In this document: positions 7,721 through 16,109 of the stretch, piece by piece
How the letters are laid out: each line of letters begins with the position of its first letter
Position numbering within the stretch: the stretch's first letter is position 1
DNA from: Actinosynnema pretiosum
GTDB taxonomy: Bacteria > Actinomycetota > Actinomycetes > Mycobacteriales > Pseudonocardiaceae
Length of the DNA stretch: 46,468 bases
Direction: 5' to 3'
Assembly (NCBI RefSeq): GCF_024171695.1
Contig: NZ_JAMTCF010000037.1
Coordinates: 1-46,468, forward strand
Notes under the pieces: model-generated
What the model was told of the DNA's origin: nothing
Databases searched by the model: none
The model's input: the letters and a program-made list of their open reading frames with translations, nothing else
Translations under genes and position numbers: made by a program

Positions 7721-8098
7721 TCAGGGCGCCGCGGCGGTGAACGTCCGGTAGGCGACGTGCTCGGGCGGGGCCGAGGTGAAGCGCACGTCCGTGCCCTCGC
7801 CGCTCACCTCGACCACGACCCGCCCGCCGTCCGGGACCTGCTCGCCGTCCGCGCCCCGCTCGCCGTCCGCGACCACCGCGAGCCGCAGCGGGAGCCGGTG
7901 GTCCCAGCCCGCCGCGCGCAGGTCGGCCACCCCGGCGAAGCGCACGTGGTAGCGGACCCTGGTGTGCGCGGCCTCCGCGCCCCAGTCCGCGCGCCCCGCG
8001 TCGTCCAGCTCGGCCTCGAAGGTCGCGGTGACGGCATCGCCGCGCTCGTCCCAGTGCAGCGCGTCGAGGTCGCCGGGGAAGGCGTCAGAAGCGGGCAT
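7721..8098 (-). CDS. Putative immunity protein (Imm50-like), second downstream of the RHS toxin
   Basis: This 125-residue acidic cytoplasmic protein contains a beta-rich pattern (VTATFEAELDDAG, VRYHVRFAGVADLRAAGWDH, LPLRLAVVADGE, GRVVVEVSGEGTDVRFTSAP). The pattern recalls Imm50-type immunity proteins of polymorphic toxin systems. ATG 8098 overlaps the end of the preceding gene by 14 bp, and the whole unit follows the RHS toxin gene on the same strand. That position is the strongest argument for an immunity role, that is, binding and neutralising a toxin in the producing cell. The family name is tentative. It could equally be an unrelated small protein. Confidence 0.6.
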   Translation of the reverse strand: MPASDAFPGDLDALHWDERGDAVTATFEAELDDAGRADWGAEAAHTRVRYHVRFAGVADLRAAGWDHRLPLRLAVVADGERGADGEQVPDGGRVVVEVSGEGTDVRFTSAPPEHVAYRTFTAAAP

Positions 8099-8564
8099 GG
8101 TAGTTCTCGTCCTCCGGTCCCGGCACCACCCGGTGCAGCCGCTGGTCCAGCTTGCCGACGAACCGGTGCGGCCCGTCGTCGACCGCGCCGGGCGGGGTGT
8201 CGTGCGCGCTGACCCGGCCGAAGCGCAGCACCTCGGCGCAGGTCAGGGTCAGCCGCAGCGACGCCCCGGTGACCACGACCGCGACCCGGTGGCCCGGCCG
8301 GTCGGTGATCTCCACGTCGACCCGCTGCGGCAGCGCGCCCCCCGCCAGCTCCACGTCCGCGACCGCGAGCATCCCCAGGTGCGCCTGCGTGGACTCCGGC
8401 CCGTCCCCCGGCAGGTCCAGCCGCAGCGAGCACGCGGGCCCGACCCGGTCCAGCCGCAGCGCGCGCAGCAGCGAACCGCCGAGGTCCGCGCGCCCGTCGG
8501 GGAAGCAGCGGGCCAGGAGCGCGGCGTCAGCCGGCAGGAGTCGGTCGGCCCAGGCTGGGGTCAT
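8085..8564 (-). CDS. Putative immunity protein (Imm50-like), directly downstream of the RHS toxin
   Basis: This 159-residue cytoplasmic protein has no signal or membrane segment. It starts at ATG 8564, 38 bp inside the 3' end of the RHS gene, and overlaps the next gene by 14 bp, so the three genes are translationally coupled. The core is LLRALRLDRVGPACSLRLDL, then LGMLAVADVELAGG, VDVEITDRPGHRVAVVV and LTLTCAEVLRFGRVSA: alternating short strands as in Imm50-type proteins and similar in outline to the next gene. Polymorphic toxin loci regularly place the cognate immunity gene exactly here. I infer that it neutralises the C-terminal nuclease-like domain of the RHS protein. Confidence 0.62.
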   Translation of the reverse strand: MTPAWADRLLPADAALLARCFPDGRADLGGSLLRALRLDRVGPACSLRLDLPGDGPESTQAHLGMLAVADVELAGGALPQRVDVEITDRPGHRVAVVVTGASLRLTLTCAEVLRFGRVSAHDTPPGAVDDGPHRFVGKLDQRLHRVVPGPEDENYHARF

Positions 8565-11500
8565 AGTAGTAATGCTCCTCGGCTCCGGGGACCTGCCCGT
8601 TGCGGGGGTTGTCGTAGGGGCGGACGTGCACGTGCGGCGGCTGGTCCCCGACCCCGCCCTCGCCGAACTGGTGACCGGTGTGGTGGTCCTGGAAGACGAT
8701 CAGCTCGTCCCGGTTGTTGAGGTACACCTCCTCCGGGAAGAACACCGGCTGGTGGTCCTGCATGACCTGCCTGCCGCCGGGCGTGGTGGACGGCGTCACC
8801 CTGCTCTCCAGCGGCTCGGACCCCGGCGGCACCCCGGCGTCCGCCAGCGCCTGCTGCTTGGCCTCGTCCCCGCTGACGCCGCAGCCCTGCAGGCCCAGCG
8901 GGTCGATGAACCGGATCGGGTTCGGCACGTACGCGCCGGGGTTGATCGACGGGATCAGGCCCAGCGGGTCCTGCGAGGCGTAGCGGCCGGTGTCCGGGTC
9001 GTAGTGGCGCAGGTGGTTGTAGTGCCAGCCGGTCTCCGCGTCGTGGTACTGGCCGGGGAACCGGAGCGGGCACGACGCCGGGCCGGACTGGGCGAGCGTG
9101 CGGCCCCACAGGGTGGCGGTGCGCCGCCAGACGACCGCGCCGTCCGCGTCGACCAGCTCGGTCGGGGTGCCGACGAGGTCGGCGACGACGGCGTAGAAGC
9201 GCCGGTCGAGCCCGGCCCGGTCGAGCTGGGCGACCGGGGTGGTGGTGCCCGGCTCGTACTCCCAGGCGCTGCTGGTCCCGTCGCTGCCGGTGTGCTCGGC
9301 CAGGAGCGTGCCGTCCCAGCTGAAGTCGACCCGCTCGACCGGGCGCCCCCGCGGGTCGAGGCGCTCCTTGGCCACGCGCCTGCCCATCGGGTCGTAGTGG
9401 TACCGCCACCTGCCGCCGTCCGGGGTGGACGCCGTGGTGAGCCGGTCCTCCGCGTCCCAGCCGAACGTCCACACCAGCACCGCGCCGGACAGGGTGCGGG
9501 TCCGGCGGCGCACGACGCGGCCCTGCGCGTCGTGGTCGTAGGTGGTGCGTCCTGCGGCGCGCAGCCGGTTGGCCTCGTGCGCGCGCGGCCCGGCGGTCGG
9601 GTCGTCGGGCCCCGACGGCGAGGCGTCGGTGATGTTGCCGACCGCGTCGTACTCGTAGCGCTCGTCCCAGCCGGGCCCGCGCACGGCCAGCACCCGACCG
9701 CGCCGGTCCAGGGTCAGCGCCCGACCGCCCGAGGGGTCGAGCACGCCGTCGACGTTGCCGTCCGCCCGGTGCCGCCAGCCGCGCCGGGACAGCGGGGCGC
9801 CCGCGGTGACGAGCTGGTCGGTGAGCCTGCTGTCGGGCGAGTAGGACCGCAGGACGCTCAGGCGGCCCAGCTCGCGGCGCACCTGCCTGCCGAGCGCGTC
9901 GTGGCGGAAGGTGAGGGCGGCGCCGTCCGCGCGCAGCGCCACCGGGTTGCCCGCCGCGTCGTAGTCCCAGCCGGTGGCGACGCCGCCCGCCGTGGTCCGG
10001 CGCACCCGCCTGCCCGCCGCGTCGTACTCGGAGCGGGTGGTGCGCCCCGCGCAGGTCTCCGCGACGACCCGTCCCCTGGCGTCGCGCTCCAGCAGCACCT
10101 CGGCGTCGGGCCCGGCCGCGCGCACGACGCGCCCGCACGGGTCGCGGTCGAACTCGGAGGTGCCGCTCGGGGTGTGCTTGGCGACGATGCCGCCGTGCAC
10201 GTCGCGGTCGTAGGTGATCGTCTCGCCGAGGCCGTTGACGCGGGCGGCGAGCCTTCCGGCGGCGTCGTGGGCGTAGCGGGTGACGCGGCCGTCGAAGTCG
10301 GTCTCGCGCACCACCTCGCCCGCCGCGTCGCGCTCGAACCGCCAGGACAGCCCGTGCGGTCCGACGACCTCGGTCAGGCGCAGCTCGGTGTCGTAGGCGT
10401 AGGTGGTGGTGGTCCCGTCGGGGGCGGTGCGGGCGGAGGGCAGGTCGAAGTGGGTGTAGCGGGTCCGGGTGACCTGGCCGAGCTCGTCGACGTGCTCGAC
10501 GACGTTGCCCTCGCCGTCGTGAACCCACCGCTCCACGCCGCCTGCGGGCCGGGTCCGCGAGGTGATCCGGCCCTCGACGGTCCAGGTGGTGCGGGTGACG
10601 CCGCCGAGCGGGTCGGTCTCGGCGGTGACGCGGCCGAAGGCGTCGCGCTCGAAGCGGGTGGTGGCGCCGAGCGGGTCGGTCAGCTCGGTGATCAGCCCGG
10701 CGGCGTCGGTGCGGTAGCGGGTGACCGCGCCCAGCGGGTTGGTGGTGGCGGCGAGGTGGCCGCGCTCGTCGTAGGCGAAGCGGGTGGTCGCGCCGGTGGG
10801 GTCGGTCTCGGCGATCAGGTTGCCGAGCGCGTCGTGGTCGCGCAGCCAGGTCCCGCCCGCCGGGTCGGTGACGCGGGTGTCGCGTCCGCCGGTGGTGTAG
10901 GCGGCGGTGAGGGTGCTGCCGTCGGGGCGGGTGACGGTGGTGACGTTGCCGTCGTCGTCGTGCGCGTAGCGGGTGGTGCGCCCGAGCGGGTCGGTGACGG
11001 CGAGCAGCTGCTCCCGCTCTCCCCACTCGCGGGTGGTGACCGCGCCGAGCGGGTTGGTCACCCGGACCACGCGACCGCGCTCGTCCAGGTCGTAGGTGGT
11101 GGTGTGGCCGAGGGTGTCGGTGTGGGTGGTGCGGCGGTCCTGGTAGCGGAACGTGCCGTTGAGGGCGCCGGAGGACCCGATGGTGGTGACGGCGCGGCCA
11201 CGGTCGTCGTAGACGTAGCGGTACCAGACGCCGTTGCGGTCGGTCCACGAGGTGAGGCGGCCGTCGGCGTCGTGGGTGAGGCGCAGGGGCAGGCCGGAGG
11301 AGTTGACGACCTCGGCGAGCTGGTCGGTCTCGTCGTAGGCGTAGCGCGTGAGGGTGACCGGTTGGGCCGCAGAGACCAGGTGCAGCCCGGTGATCCGCCC
11401 GTTGTCCGTGTCGACGGCGACCTCGTACCCGCCCGAGTGGCGCACGCGCGTGGGCAGCCCTCGGGCGTCGTGCTCGACGGCCAGCTCACCCCCCGCGTGC

Positions 11501-12549
11501 CGCCGCACCGCGACCAGCGGCAACCGGGCCGCGCCCCCGACCGCCCGGAACTCGGCGGTGGTGCCGCGCCGGGGGTCGTCGACGAGGTAGGAGTCGCCGT
11601 CGCGGCGCAGGGCGAGCCGGGGCCCGAAGTCGGGCAGGACGGGCTCGGCGCTCGCCGGCTTGGCGTACCGCAGCAGCCTGCCGTCCTCGGTGGCCAGCCA
11701 GACGTGGGTGGGGCCGACGGAGACGTGCTGGTCGAGGGTGGAGGACCAGGAGGGGCCGAAGAGGGCGCCGGAGCGGTAGCGGGACTGGTGGTGGCGGGTG
11801 ATCAGGAGCGGGAGGAGGCCGGGGAGGACGACGTCGGTCTGCGAGAGGACGACGTCCCCGGTGGCGACGTCGATGGGGTCGTCGGCGCAGAACGGCCGGT
11901 CGGCGGAGCAGGAGGCGGCCTCGGGGTCGTTCGGGGGCGGTGAGCTGTCCGAGGGCTTGGTGCCGGAGTTCGCCGGGCTGCTGCTCGGATTACCCGCCGA
12001 GGTGTCCGGCGTCGCGTCGGGCGTGTCGGACGGCGAGGTGGCGCCGGAGGGCGTTGTCGTGCCGGAGGGCGAGGTGGTGCCCGACGGCGCGGTAGTGCCC
12101 GAGGGCGAGGTACTGCCGGACGGCGAGGTAACCCCATCACCCCCGTGGGCGACAGGGACGCTGGGCGCGTCCGGCCCACCAGGCACGTCCCCTCGACGCC
12201 CGAGCCGCCCCAACTTCCGCATGATCTCACCGAGCTTGTCCACCACAGCCCGAATGCGCGGCGCCACGTTCGAGATCGTCTTCACCAGCTTGCGCACCAG
12301 ATCCGCGATCCGCGAGCACATCCGCGAAATCGCCGTGGTCGCCTGCGCGACGATCACCGGCGTGGCCAACCCCAACGTGGCCACAGCCTCAAGCGCCCAG
12401 GAAATCAGCCGCCCGACCAACTCAGCGACCAGATCCCGCACCAACTCACGAACAGCGGCCACGACCTCCCCCATGACCATCACACCAATGCCAATGCCCT
12501 CGGCAAGCACCCCCGCCCCGGCAATCGCATCAGCGGTCTCACCGTTCAC
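8527..12549 (-). CDS. RHS/YD-repeat polymorphic toxin with HNH-like C-terminal domain (main part)
   Basis: The frame is 1340 residues from a GTG. In order: an amphipathic helical region (1-130); a low-complexity Ser/Pro/Thr linker with repeated SPSGTT units (about 135-205); a DUF6531-type segment beginning DDPIDVATGDVVLSQTDVVL; about 800 residues of YD repeats (for example TRYAHDDDGNVTTVTRPDGS); and the RHS core HYDPDTGRYASQDPLGLI near 1190. The last 119 residues after PLGLQ are a variable toxin domain rich in His (MQDHQPVFFPEEV, FQDHHTGHQFGEGG, PHVHVRPYDNPRNG, EEHYYYDP), reminiscent of HNH/endonuclease VII nuclease toxins. No signal peptide is visible. Export by the ESX/type VII route is inferred from the WxG-type N-terminus encoded just upstream in another frame. 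Confidence 0.92.
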   Translation of the reverse strand: MNGETADAIAGAGVLAEGIGIGVMVMGEVVAAVRELVRDLVAELVGRLISWALEAVATLGLATPVIVAQATTAISRMCSRIADLVRKLVKTISNVAPRIRAVVDKLGEIMRKLGRLGRRGDVPGGPDAPSVPVAHGGDGVTSPSGSTSPSGTTAPSGTTSPSGTTTPSGATSPSDTPDATPDTSAGNPSSSPANSGTKPSDSSPPPNDPEAASCSADRPFCADDPIDVATGDVVLSQTDVVLPGLLPLLITRHHQSRYRSGALFGPSWSSTLDQHVSVGPTHVWLATEDGRLLRYAKPASAEPVLPDFGPRLALRRDGDSYLVDDPRRGTTAEFRAVGGAARLPLVAVRRHAGGELAVEHDARGLPTRVRHSGGYEVAVDTDNGRITGLHLVSAAQPVTLTRYAYDETDQLAEVVNSSGLPLRLTHDADGRLTSWTDRNGVWYRYVYDDRGRAVTTIGSSGALNGTFRYQDRRTTHTDTLGHTTTYDLDERGRVVRVTNPLGAVTTREWGEREQLLAVTDPLGRTTRYAHDDDGNVTTVTRPDGSTLTAAYTTGGRDTRVTDPAGGTWLRDHDALGNLIAETDPTGATTRFAYDERGHLAATTNPLGAVTRYRTDAAGLITELTDPLGATTRFERDAFGRVTAETDPLGGVTRTTWTVEGRITSRTRPAGGVERWVHDGEGNVVEHVDELGQVTRTRYTHFDLPSARTAPDGTTTTYAYDTELRLTEVVGPHGLSWRFERDAAGEVVRETDFDGRVTRYAHDAAGRLAARVNGLGETITYDRDVHGGIVAKHTPSGTSEFDRDPCGRVVRAAGPDAEVLLERDARGRVVAETCAGRTTRSEYDAAGRRVRRTTAGGVATGWDYDAAGNPVALRADGAALTFRHDALGRQVRRELGRLSVLRSYSPDSRLTDQLVTAGAPLSRRGWRHRADGNVDGVLDPSGGRALTLDRRGRVLAVRGPGWDERYEYDAVGNITDASPSGPDDPTAGPRAHEANRLRAAGRTTYDHDAQGRVVRRRTRTLSGAVLVWTFGWDAEDRLTTASTPDGGRWRYHYDPMGRRVAKERLDPRGRPVERVDFSWDGTLLAEHTGSDGTSSAWEYEPGTTTPVAQLDRAGLDRRFYAVVADLVGTPTELVDADGAVVWRRTATLWGRTLAQSGPASCPLRFPGQYHDAETGWHYNHLRHYDPDTGRYASQDPLGLIPSINPGAYVPNPIRFIDPLGLQGCGVSGDEAKQQALADAGVPPGSEPLESRVTPSTTPGGRQVMQDHQPVFFPEEVYLNNRDELIVFQDHHTGHQFGEGGVGDQPPHVHVRPYDNPRNGQVPGAEEHYYYDPSLGRPTPAG

Positions 12550-12940
12550 CCTCCGAAACGCCTGAGCGGCCTCCCCCCCGCCACCCAGCAGCGTCCTGCC
12601 GCCCCAACTCCTCCGCCACCGCCCTGACCTCGGCAGCGACGTTGCCCCACGTCTCGCTGAACGACCGAATAACCGGCGGATCCCCCGCCAACCAGTCCAA
12701 GGCCTCCTTGAGCGGCTGCACGTGCTCCATCAGCCACCCCACCCCGTACGAGGCCACCGTGCCGACGGGATCGATCACCACCGACAGCACTTCCAACCCG
12801 ACCCCGACACCCCCGAGCCCGGCCTCGACCCAGTTCCCGTCCGCGATCCCGTTCGCCAGGTCCACCGAAGACTCGGCGATCCCGATCCCGGTCACCGCCG
12901 ACGTGTCGTCCTGCGGTGCAGCCACCAGGTCATCCGGCAC
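12539..12940 (-). pseudogene. N-terminal WxG-type domain of the RHS toxin, split off by a frameshift
   Basis: These 133 residues start at an ATG near 12940 and include VDLANGIADGNWVEAGLGGV, then PVGTVASYGVGWLMEHVQPL, KEALDWLAGDP and SETWGNVAAEVRAVAEELGR. This is the usual N-terminus of actinobacterial RHS toxins. It breaks off at a run of seven C at 12573-12579 (G7 on the coding strand). Removing one G joins it in frame to the next frame as GWRGEAAQAFRRVNGETADA, giving a canonical WxG motif and one continuous protein of about 1470 residues. The split is a one-base slip, whether a real mutation, phase variation or a sequencing error. As printed, two separate proteins would be made. Confidence 0.85.
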
Positions 12941-13140
12941 GACTAATCCCCCAGGTTGTGGTCACGGTCACCTCCCTGACGCACCCACCCCACCCCCGGT
13001 TCCCACCACCACCCCCAACCCCACCCATCCGGGTGAAAGCCCCCGCCCCCGCTCCCTCACCCGCCCATTCCTGCACCACCCCGCCCACCCGGAACAACAA
13101 GGCCGTGAACTGGGCAAACCCGCCCGCCAGCCCCCTGATT

Positions 13141-13168
13141 TTGTCCGGGAGAGGTGGTCATGTAATCT
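13141..13168 (+). promoter_or_regulatory. Sigma-70-type promoter of the tRNA-Leu gene
   Basis: TTGTCC (13141-13146) and TAATCT (13163-13168) are separated by 16 bases and end 25 bases before the mature tRNA 5' end. Both hexamers are close to the housekeeping consensus, and the local drop in GC around the -10 is striking in this sequence. Confidence 0.65.
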
Positions 13169-13193
13169 ATGCACACACCACGGCGAGAGCCGA

Positions 13194-13276
13194 GTCCGGG
13201 TGGCGGAATGGCAGACGCGCTAGCTTGAGGTGCTAGTCCCCGAAAGGGGGTGGGGGTTCAAGTCCCCCCTCGGACA
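13194..13276 (+). tRNA. tRNA-Leu (anticodon GAG)
   Basis: The acceptor stem GTCCGGG pairs with CTCGGAC, with one G-T pair. The anticodon stem-loop is TAGC-TTGAGGT-GCTA with anticodon GAG. The long variable arm CCCC-GAAA-GGGG is that of a class II tRNA. The T arm is GGGGG-TTCAAGT-CCCCC. The discriminator base is A at 13276, and CCA is not encoded. GAG reads CUC and CUU Leu codons. A tyrosine integrase gene lies about 750 bp downstream, so the 3' half is a plausible attachment site. Confidence 0.96.
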
Positions 13277-13344
13277 CAAGATCGTGTGTTGCATCCCCGT
13301 CCAAATAACGCCAGTTCAGGTATCCGATCGCTATTGCCGGTCGG

Positions 13345-14034
13345 GTGTTCAAGTGGTCGGCACGGCCTCTACCGCCCCAGGCGGTGGTGGTCGTGACTGA
13401 CAAGGTCATCGCCGGTCTTCTACCGGGCACTAATTCCCGTCGGAATCGTTCTGGAAATCCAGGCGGTGTTTCCGGCGTACCGACCGACAAGGCCGCGTCG
13501 GCCGAGGCCGGGAAATCATCACCACCTTCTCCGCAGCGTCGGATTCTGGACAAGCGGCGCACGCCCGCGCCTTCGGTTCGGGAGCTGGGGCCGTTGAGTG
13601 TGCGGGACCGGCCGCGTTACGCCCTGGCGCGCTTCGACGACCGCGGCCGGTTGGCCAACCGGCCGTTGTTGGCGCTGTTGCGGTGGGTTCCGCGGGAGCG
13701 GCTGGACATCCGGTTGCACGGGTCCTCGCTGGTGCTCCAGCGCAACCCCGAGGGTGTGTTCGCGCTGAGCAGGCGCGGGTTGATCCAGATTCCGCTGACG
13801 GTGCGGCGCTGGTGGTCGTTCGGGACCGGTGATCCGGTGCTGCTGGTCGCGGTGCCCGAGCGCGCGGCGATGGTGATCCACAGCCTGGCGGTGCTGGACA
13901 AGGCCCTCCCCGATCCACGTCAGGTGGTGACGGCGTCGCGGCCGTTCGACGCCGAGGACGCCGCAACCGGTCCAGGTCCGGCACGGATACAGGTCGACGG
14001 GTCCGGTGACGGTGCGGTGGGTGGTGCGTCGTGA
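13345..14034 (+). CDS. AbrB/MazE/SpoVT-like DNA-binding regulator paired with an integrase
   Basis: The maximal frame is 229 residues from GTG 13345. The real start may be further in (for example GTG 13396, MTDKVIAGLLPG), and no strong ribosome site decides it. The core at about 90-190 holds two swapped-hairpin-like repeats: RYALARFDDRGRLANRPLLA with RLDIRLHGSSLVLQRNPEGV, then FALSRRGLIQIPLTVRRWW with DPVLLVAVPERAAMVIHSL. This is the layout of AbrB-fold proteins found beside recombinase genes in actinobacterial mobile elements. The stop overlaps the integrase GTG by four bases, so the two are coupled. A role in regulating integration or element genes is inferred. Confidence 0.7.
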   Translation: MFKWSARPLPPQAVVVVTDKVIAGLLPGTNSRRNRSGNPGGVSGVPTDKAASAEAGKSSPPSPQRRILDKRRTPAPSVRELGPLSVRDRPRYALARFDDRGRLANRPLLALLRWVPRERLDIRLHGSSLVLQRNPEGVFALSRRGLIQIPLTVRRWWSFGTGDPVLLVAVPERAAMVIHSLAVLDKALPDPRQVVTASRPFDAEDAATGPGPARIQVDGSGDGAVGGAS

Positions 14035-15104
14035 CGGACCGGGCCGGGCCGAGTGCGGAGGAGTTGGAGAAGGCGCGTCAGGTGCTGGCGCTGTTGGGGG
14101 TGTCGCCGGAGGCGTTGGTGGCCTCGCAGCCGGCCGCGCCGCCGCGGGAGGCGCCCACGTTCGCCGAGTGGGTGCCGGTGGTGTCGGGGTTGGTGGGCGA
14201 GGGCACGCGCAAGCTGTACAGCACGTACTGGAACAGGTTGGTGGCGCTGTGGCCCGAGCGCCGGTTGGACGAGTTGCCCGCCTCGGATCTGACGTGGTTG
14301 TTCGGGCACATCCGGCAGACGGCGGTGCGGCGGCGCAACTGGCGCGGTGGGCACAGCGCGGCCGAGCACATGTTCAGCGCCACCCGGTGCCTGTACAGGT
14401 TCGCCGTCGACGACGGGCTGATCGCGGTCGGTCAGGATCCGACGCGGAAGGTGAACAAGCCCAAGCGGGCGATCCCCACGCGGCGGGGGTTGAACAACAC
14501 GGTGCTGGAGGCGGTCACCGAGGCGGCCTCCGCCACGGGGGACGATCCGGCGCTGGACGCGCTGTTGATCCGGTTCCACGTCGAGACCGCCGCCCGCCGC
14601 GGCGGGGCGTTGGCATTGGAGCTCGACGGCCTGGACCAGGAGCAGTGCCTGGTGCTGTTGCACGAGAAGGGGGAGCAGAGCCGGTGGCAGCCGGTGTCGC
14701 CGACGCTGATGACGCATCTGGTGGATCATGCCTACCATCGCGGGGCGCGTGAGCCGACCAGCAAGGTGCTGCGCTACCACAACGGCAAGCCGTTGACCTA
14801 CCGGCGCTACGACGGGCTGTGGGACCGGCTGCGCGAGCACGTCGAGCCGGTGCGCACGCAGAACATCTCCACGCACTGGTTGCGGCACACCACCCTGAAA
14901 TGGGTGGAGCGCAACTTCGGCGAGGCGGTGGCCCGCGCCTACGCCGGTCACCGCTCCAGCGGCGACGCCAAGCCCGGCGCGATCGCGGTCTACACGAAAG
15001 CCGACCTGGAGGAGGTCGCCACCGCGCTGTCCGTGCTGACCGGCGAGCCGCACCCGCTGGCTCTCGGCACGCCGACCGGGCTGTTCGACAGCGGCAACGG
15101 GTGA
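14031..15104 (+). CDS. Tyrosine recombinase/integrase
   Basis: This is a 357-residue site-specific DNA recombinase. An N-terminal core-binding region (EGTRKLYSTYWNRLVALWPE, about 60-80) is followed by the catalytic domain. The catalytic residues can be placed as Arg in HVETAARRGGALALE, His and Arg in THWLRHTTLKW, His in YAGHRSSGD, and the nucleophilic Tyr in AIAVYTKADLEE. All are intact. It begins at GTG 14031, overlapping the AbrB-like gene, and is followed four bases after its stop by a strong terminator. Its position beside tRNA-Leu suggests it belongs to an element that uses, or once used, the tRNA 3' end. No second copy of the tRNA end is seen in this window. Confidence 0.93.
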   Translation: MTDRAGPSAEELEKARQVLALLGVSPEALVASQPAAPPREAPTFAEWVPVVSGLVGEGTRKLYSTYWNRLVALWPERRLDELPASDLTWLFGHIRQTAVRRRNWRGGHSAAEHMFSATRCLYRFAVDDGLIAVGQDPTRKVNKPKRAIPTRRGLNNTVLEAVTEAASATGDDPALDALLIRFHVETAARRGGALALELDGLDQEQCLVLLHEKGEQSRWQPVSPTLMTHLVDHAYHRGAREPTSKVLRYHNGKPLTYRRYDGLWDRLREHVEPVRTQNISTHWLRHTTLKWVERNFGEAVARAYAGHRSSGDAKPGAIAVYTKADLEEVATALSVLTGEPHPLALGTPTGLFDSGNG

Positions 15105-15107
15105 GGT

Positions 15108-15147
15108 GTGGTCTGGGGCGACGGTGTTCACCGCCACCCCAGACCAC
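15108..15147 (+). terminator. Strong intrinsic-type terminator hairpin after the integrase
   Basis: An 11-bp perfect stem, GTGGTCTGGGG (15108-15118) with CCCCAGACCAC (15137-15147), encloses a second small stem, CGGTG/CACCG (15122-15133). It begins four bases after the integrase stop codon. There is no U tract, which is common for terminators in high-GC actinomycetes. Confidence 0.8.
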
Positions 15148-15228
15148 GTGGGGGTGGGCTGGAGACGTGGCGAAGCTCCCGGTAGATGACTTCTCGACCA
15201 AGAGCAAGGCCATCGCCAGGAGCGTCGT

Positions 15229-15872
15229 GTGCTTGTCCGCCCATCAGCGATTGACCTGTCCAGTTCACACCTGCGCTTCCTTGCCTGGGAGCTGACCGCA
15301 CACCGACGACGGATCGGCAGCAGGTGACGCACACTCGCCCCCGGACGCCAAGCACTGCCGGTCCTGGCCCGTCTGCGTCGCGGCGACACCCACACCCGCC
15401 CGGCCGCCGGATTCGACACCGGCCCGGCCACCGTCCGTCGCCACATCCACGAAGCCGTCCGACTCCCGGCCGCACCGGCACCCGACCTCGCCGAGGCGAC
15501 GCGGGTCGCCCGCGCGCAAGGCCCACGTGATCCTCGACGGCACCCTGCTCTGGACCGACCGCATCGCCCCTGACTGCGGCCCGCAGCCACGGCATCGTCC
15601 ACGCCTTGGCCGCAGCGGACATCCCGTGCCGGGCGGGCAAGGCACATCGAGGAGCGGGTAGACCGGTCCGGGTGCCCTACCGCAGCAAACGGCACAACCT
15701 CTCACCCGGCCAACAAGCGGTCAACCGCCCGCACGCCCGCATCCGCGCCTTGGGCGAACGAGCCGTATCGATCCTCAAAGCCTGGCGGTCACTGAGCCGA
15801 CTCCGCTGCCCCACCACCCGCATTACCAACCTGACCCGAACGGTCCTCGCCCTTCACCTCAACACCGGATGA
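15229..15872 (+). pseudogene. IS5-superfamily transposase (DDE_Tnp_4 type) wreck
   Basis: The start reads IDLSSSHLRFLAWELTAHRR, then hits TGA where the family has Trp (IGSR-stop-RTLAPGRQAL). It goes on in the same frame through VLARLRRGDTHTRPAAGF, and after a frame change continues as ILDGTLLWTDRIA. The central part holding the catalytic block and the second Asp is deleted. The C-terminus reappears as ARSHGIVHALAAADIPC, then VRVPYRSKRHNLSPGQQAVN and ARIRALGERAVSILKAWR, ending at 15872. The copy thus carries a nonsense mutation, a frameshift and an internal deletion, and is dead. Confidence 0.8.
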
Positions 15873-16109
15873 AGTTGGAAACGGCTCAGTAGTTCCACAG
15901 TCTTCTCGTTACCCACGTACCGCAGCATATGGATGACGTGATCGGACAGTCCTACAGGAGGCGGCGTCGAATCCGCACCACTTGAGGTTATTCTTCACTA
16001 GTCTGGTCGACCCGGCCTGGTCGGAGACGCTGCACGCTCGGCAAGCGGCACACCCTCAACCGCTTCACGGTCGGGTTGGCATCGACCGGCCCGGTGCGGC
16101 CATCAGACG

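Noticed and set aside
8152..11943. A 1263-residue plus-strand open frame antisense to the RHS gene
   Set aside because: It is Val/Gly/Ala/Arg-rich with no domain, exactly antisense to the YD repeats. GC-rich repetitive genes routinely produce such shadows.
13345..13395. Extending the AbrB-like protein to GTG 13345 with certainty
   Set aside because: The first residues are not conserved in character and no ribosome site supports this start. The start is left open.
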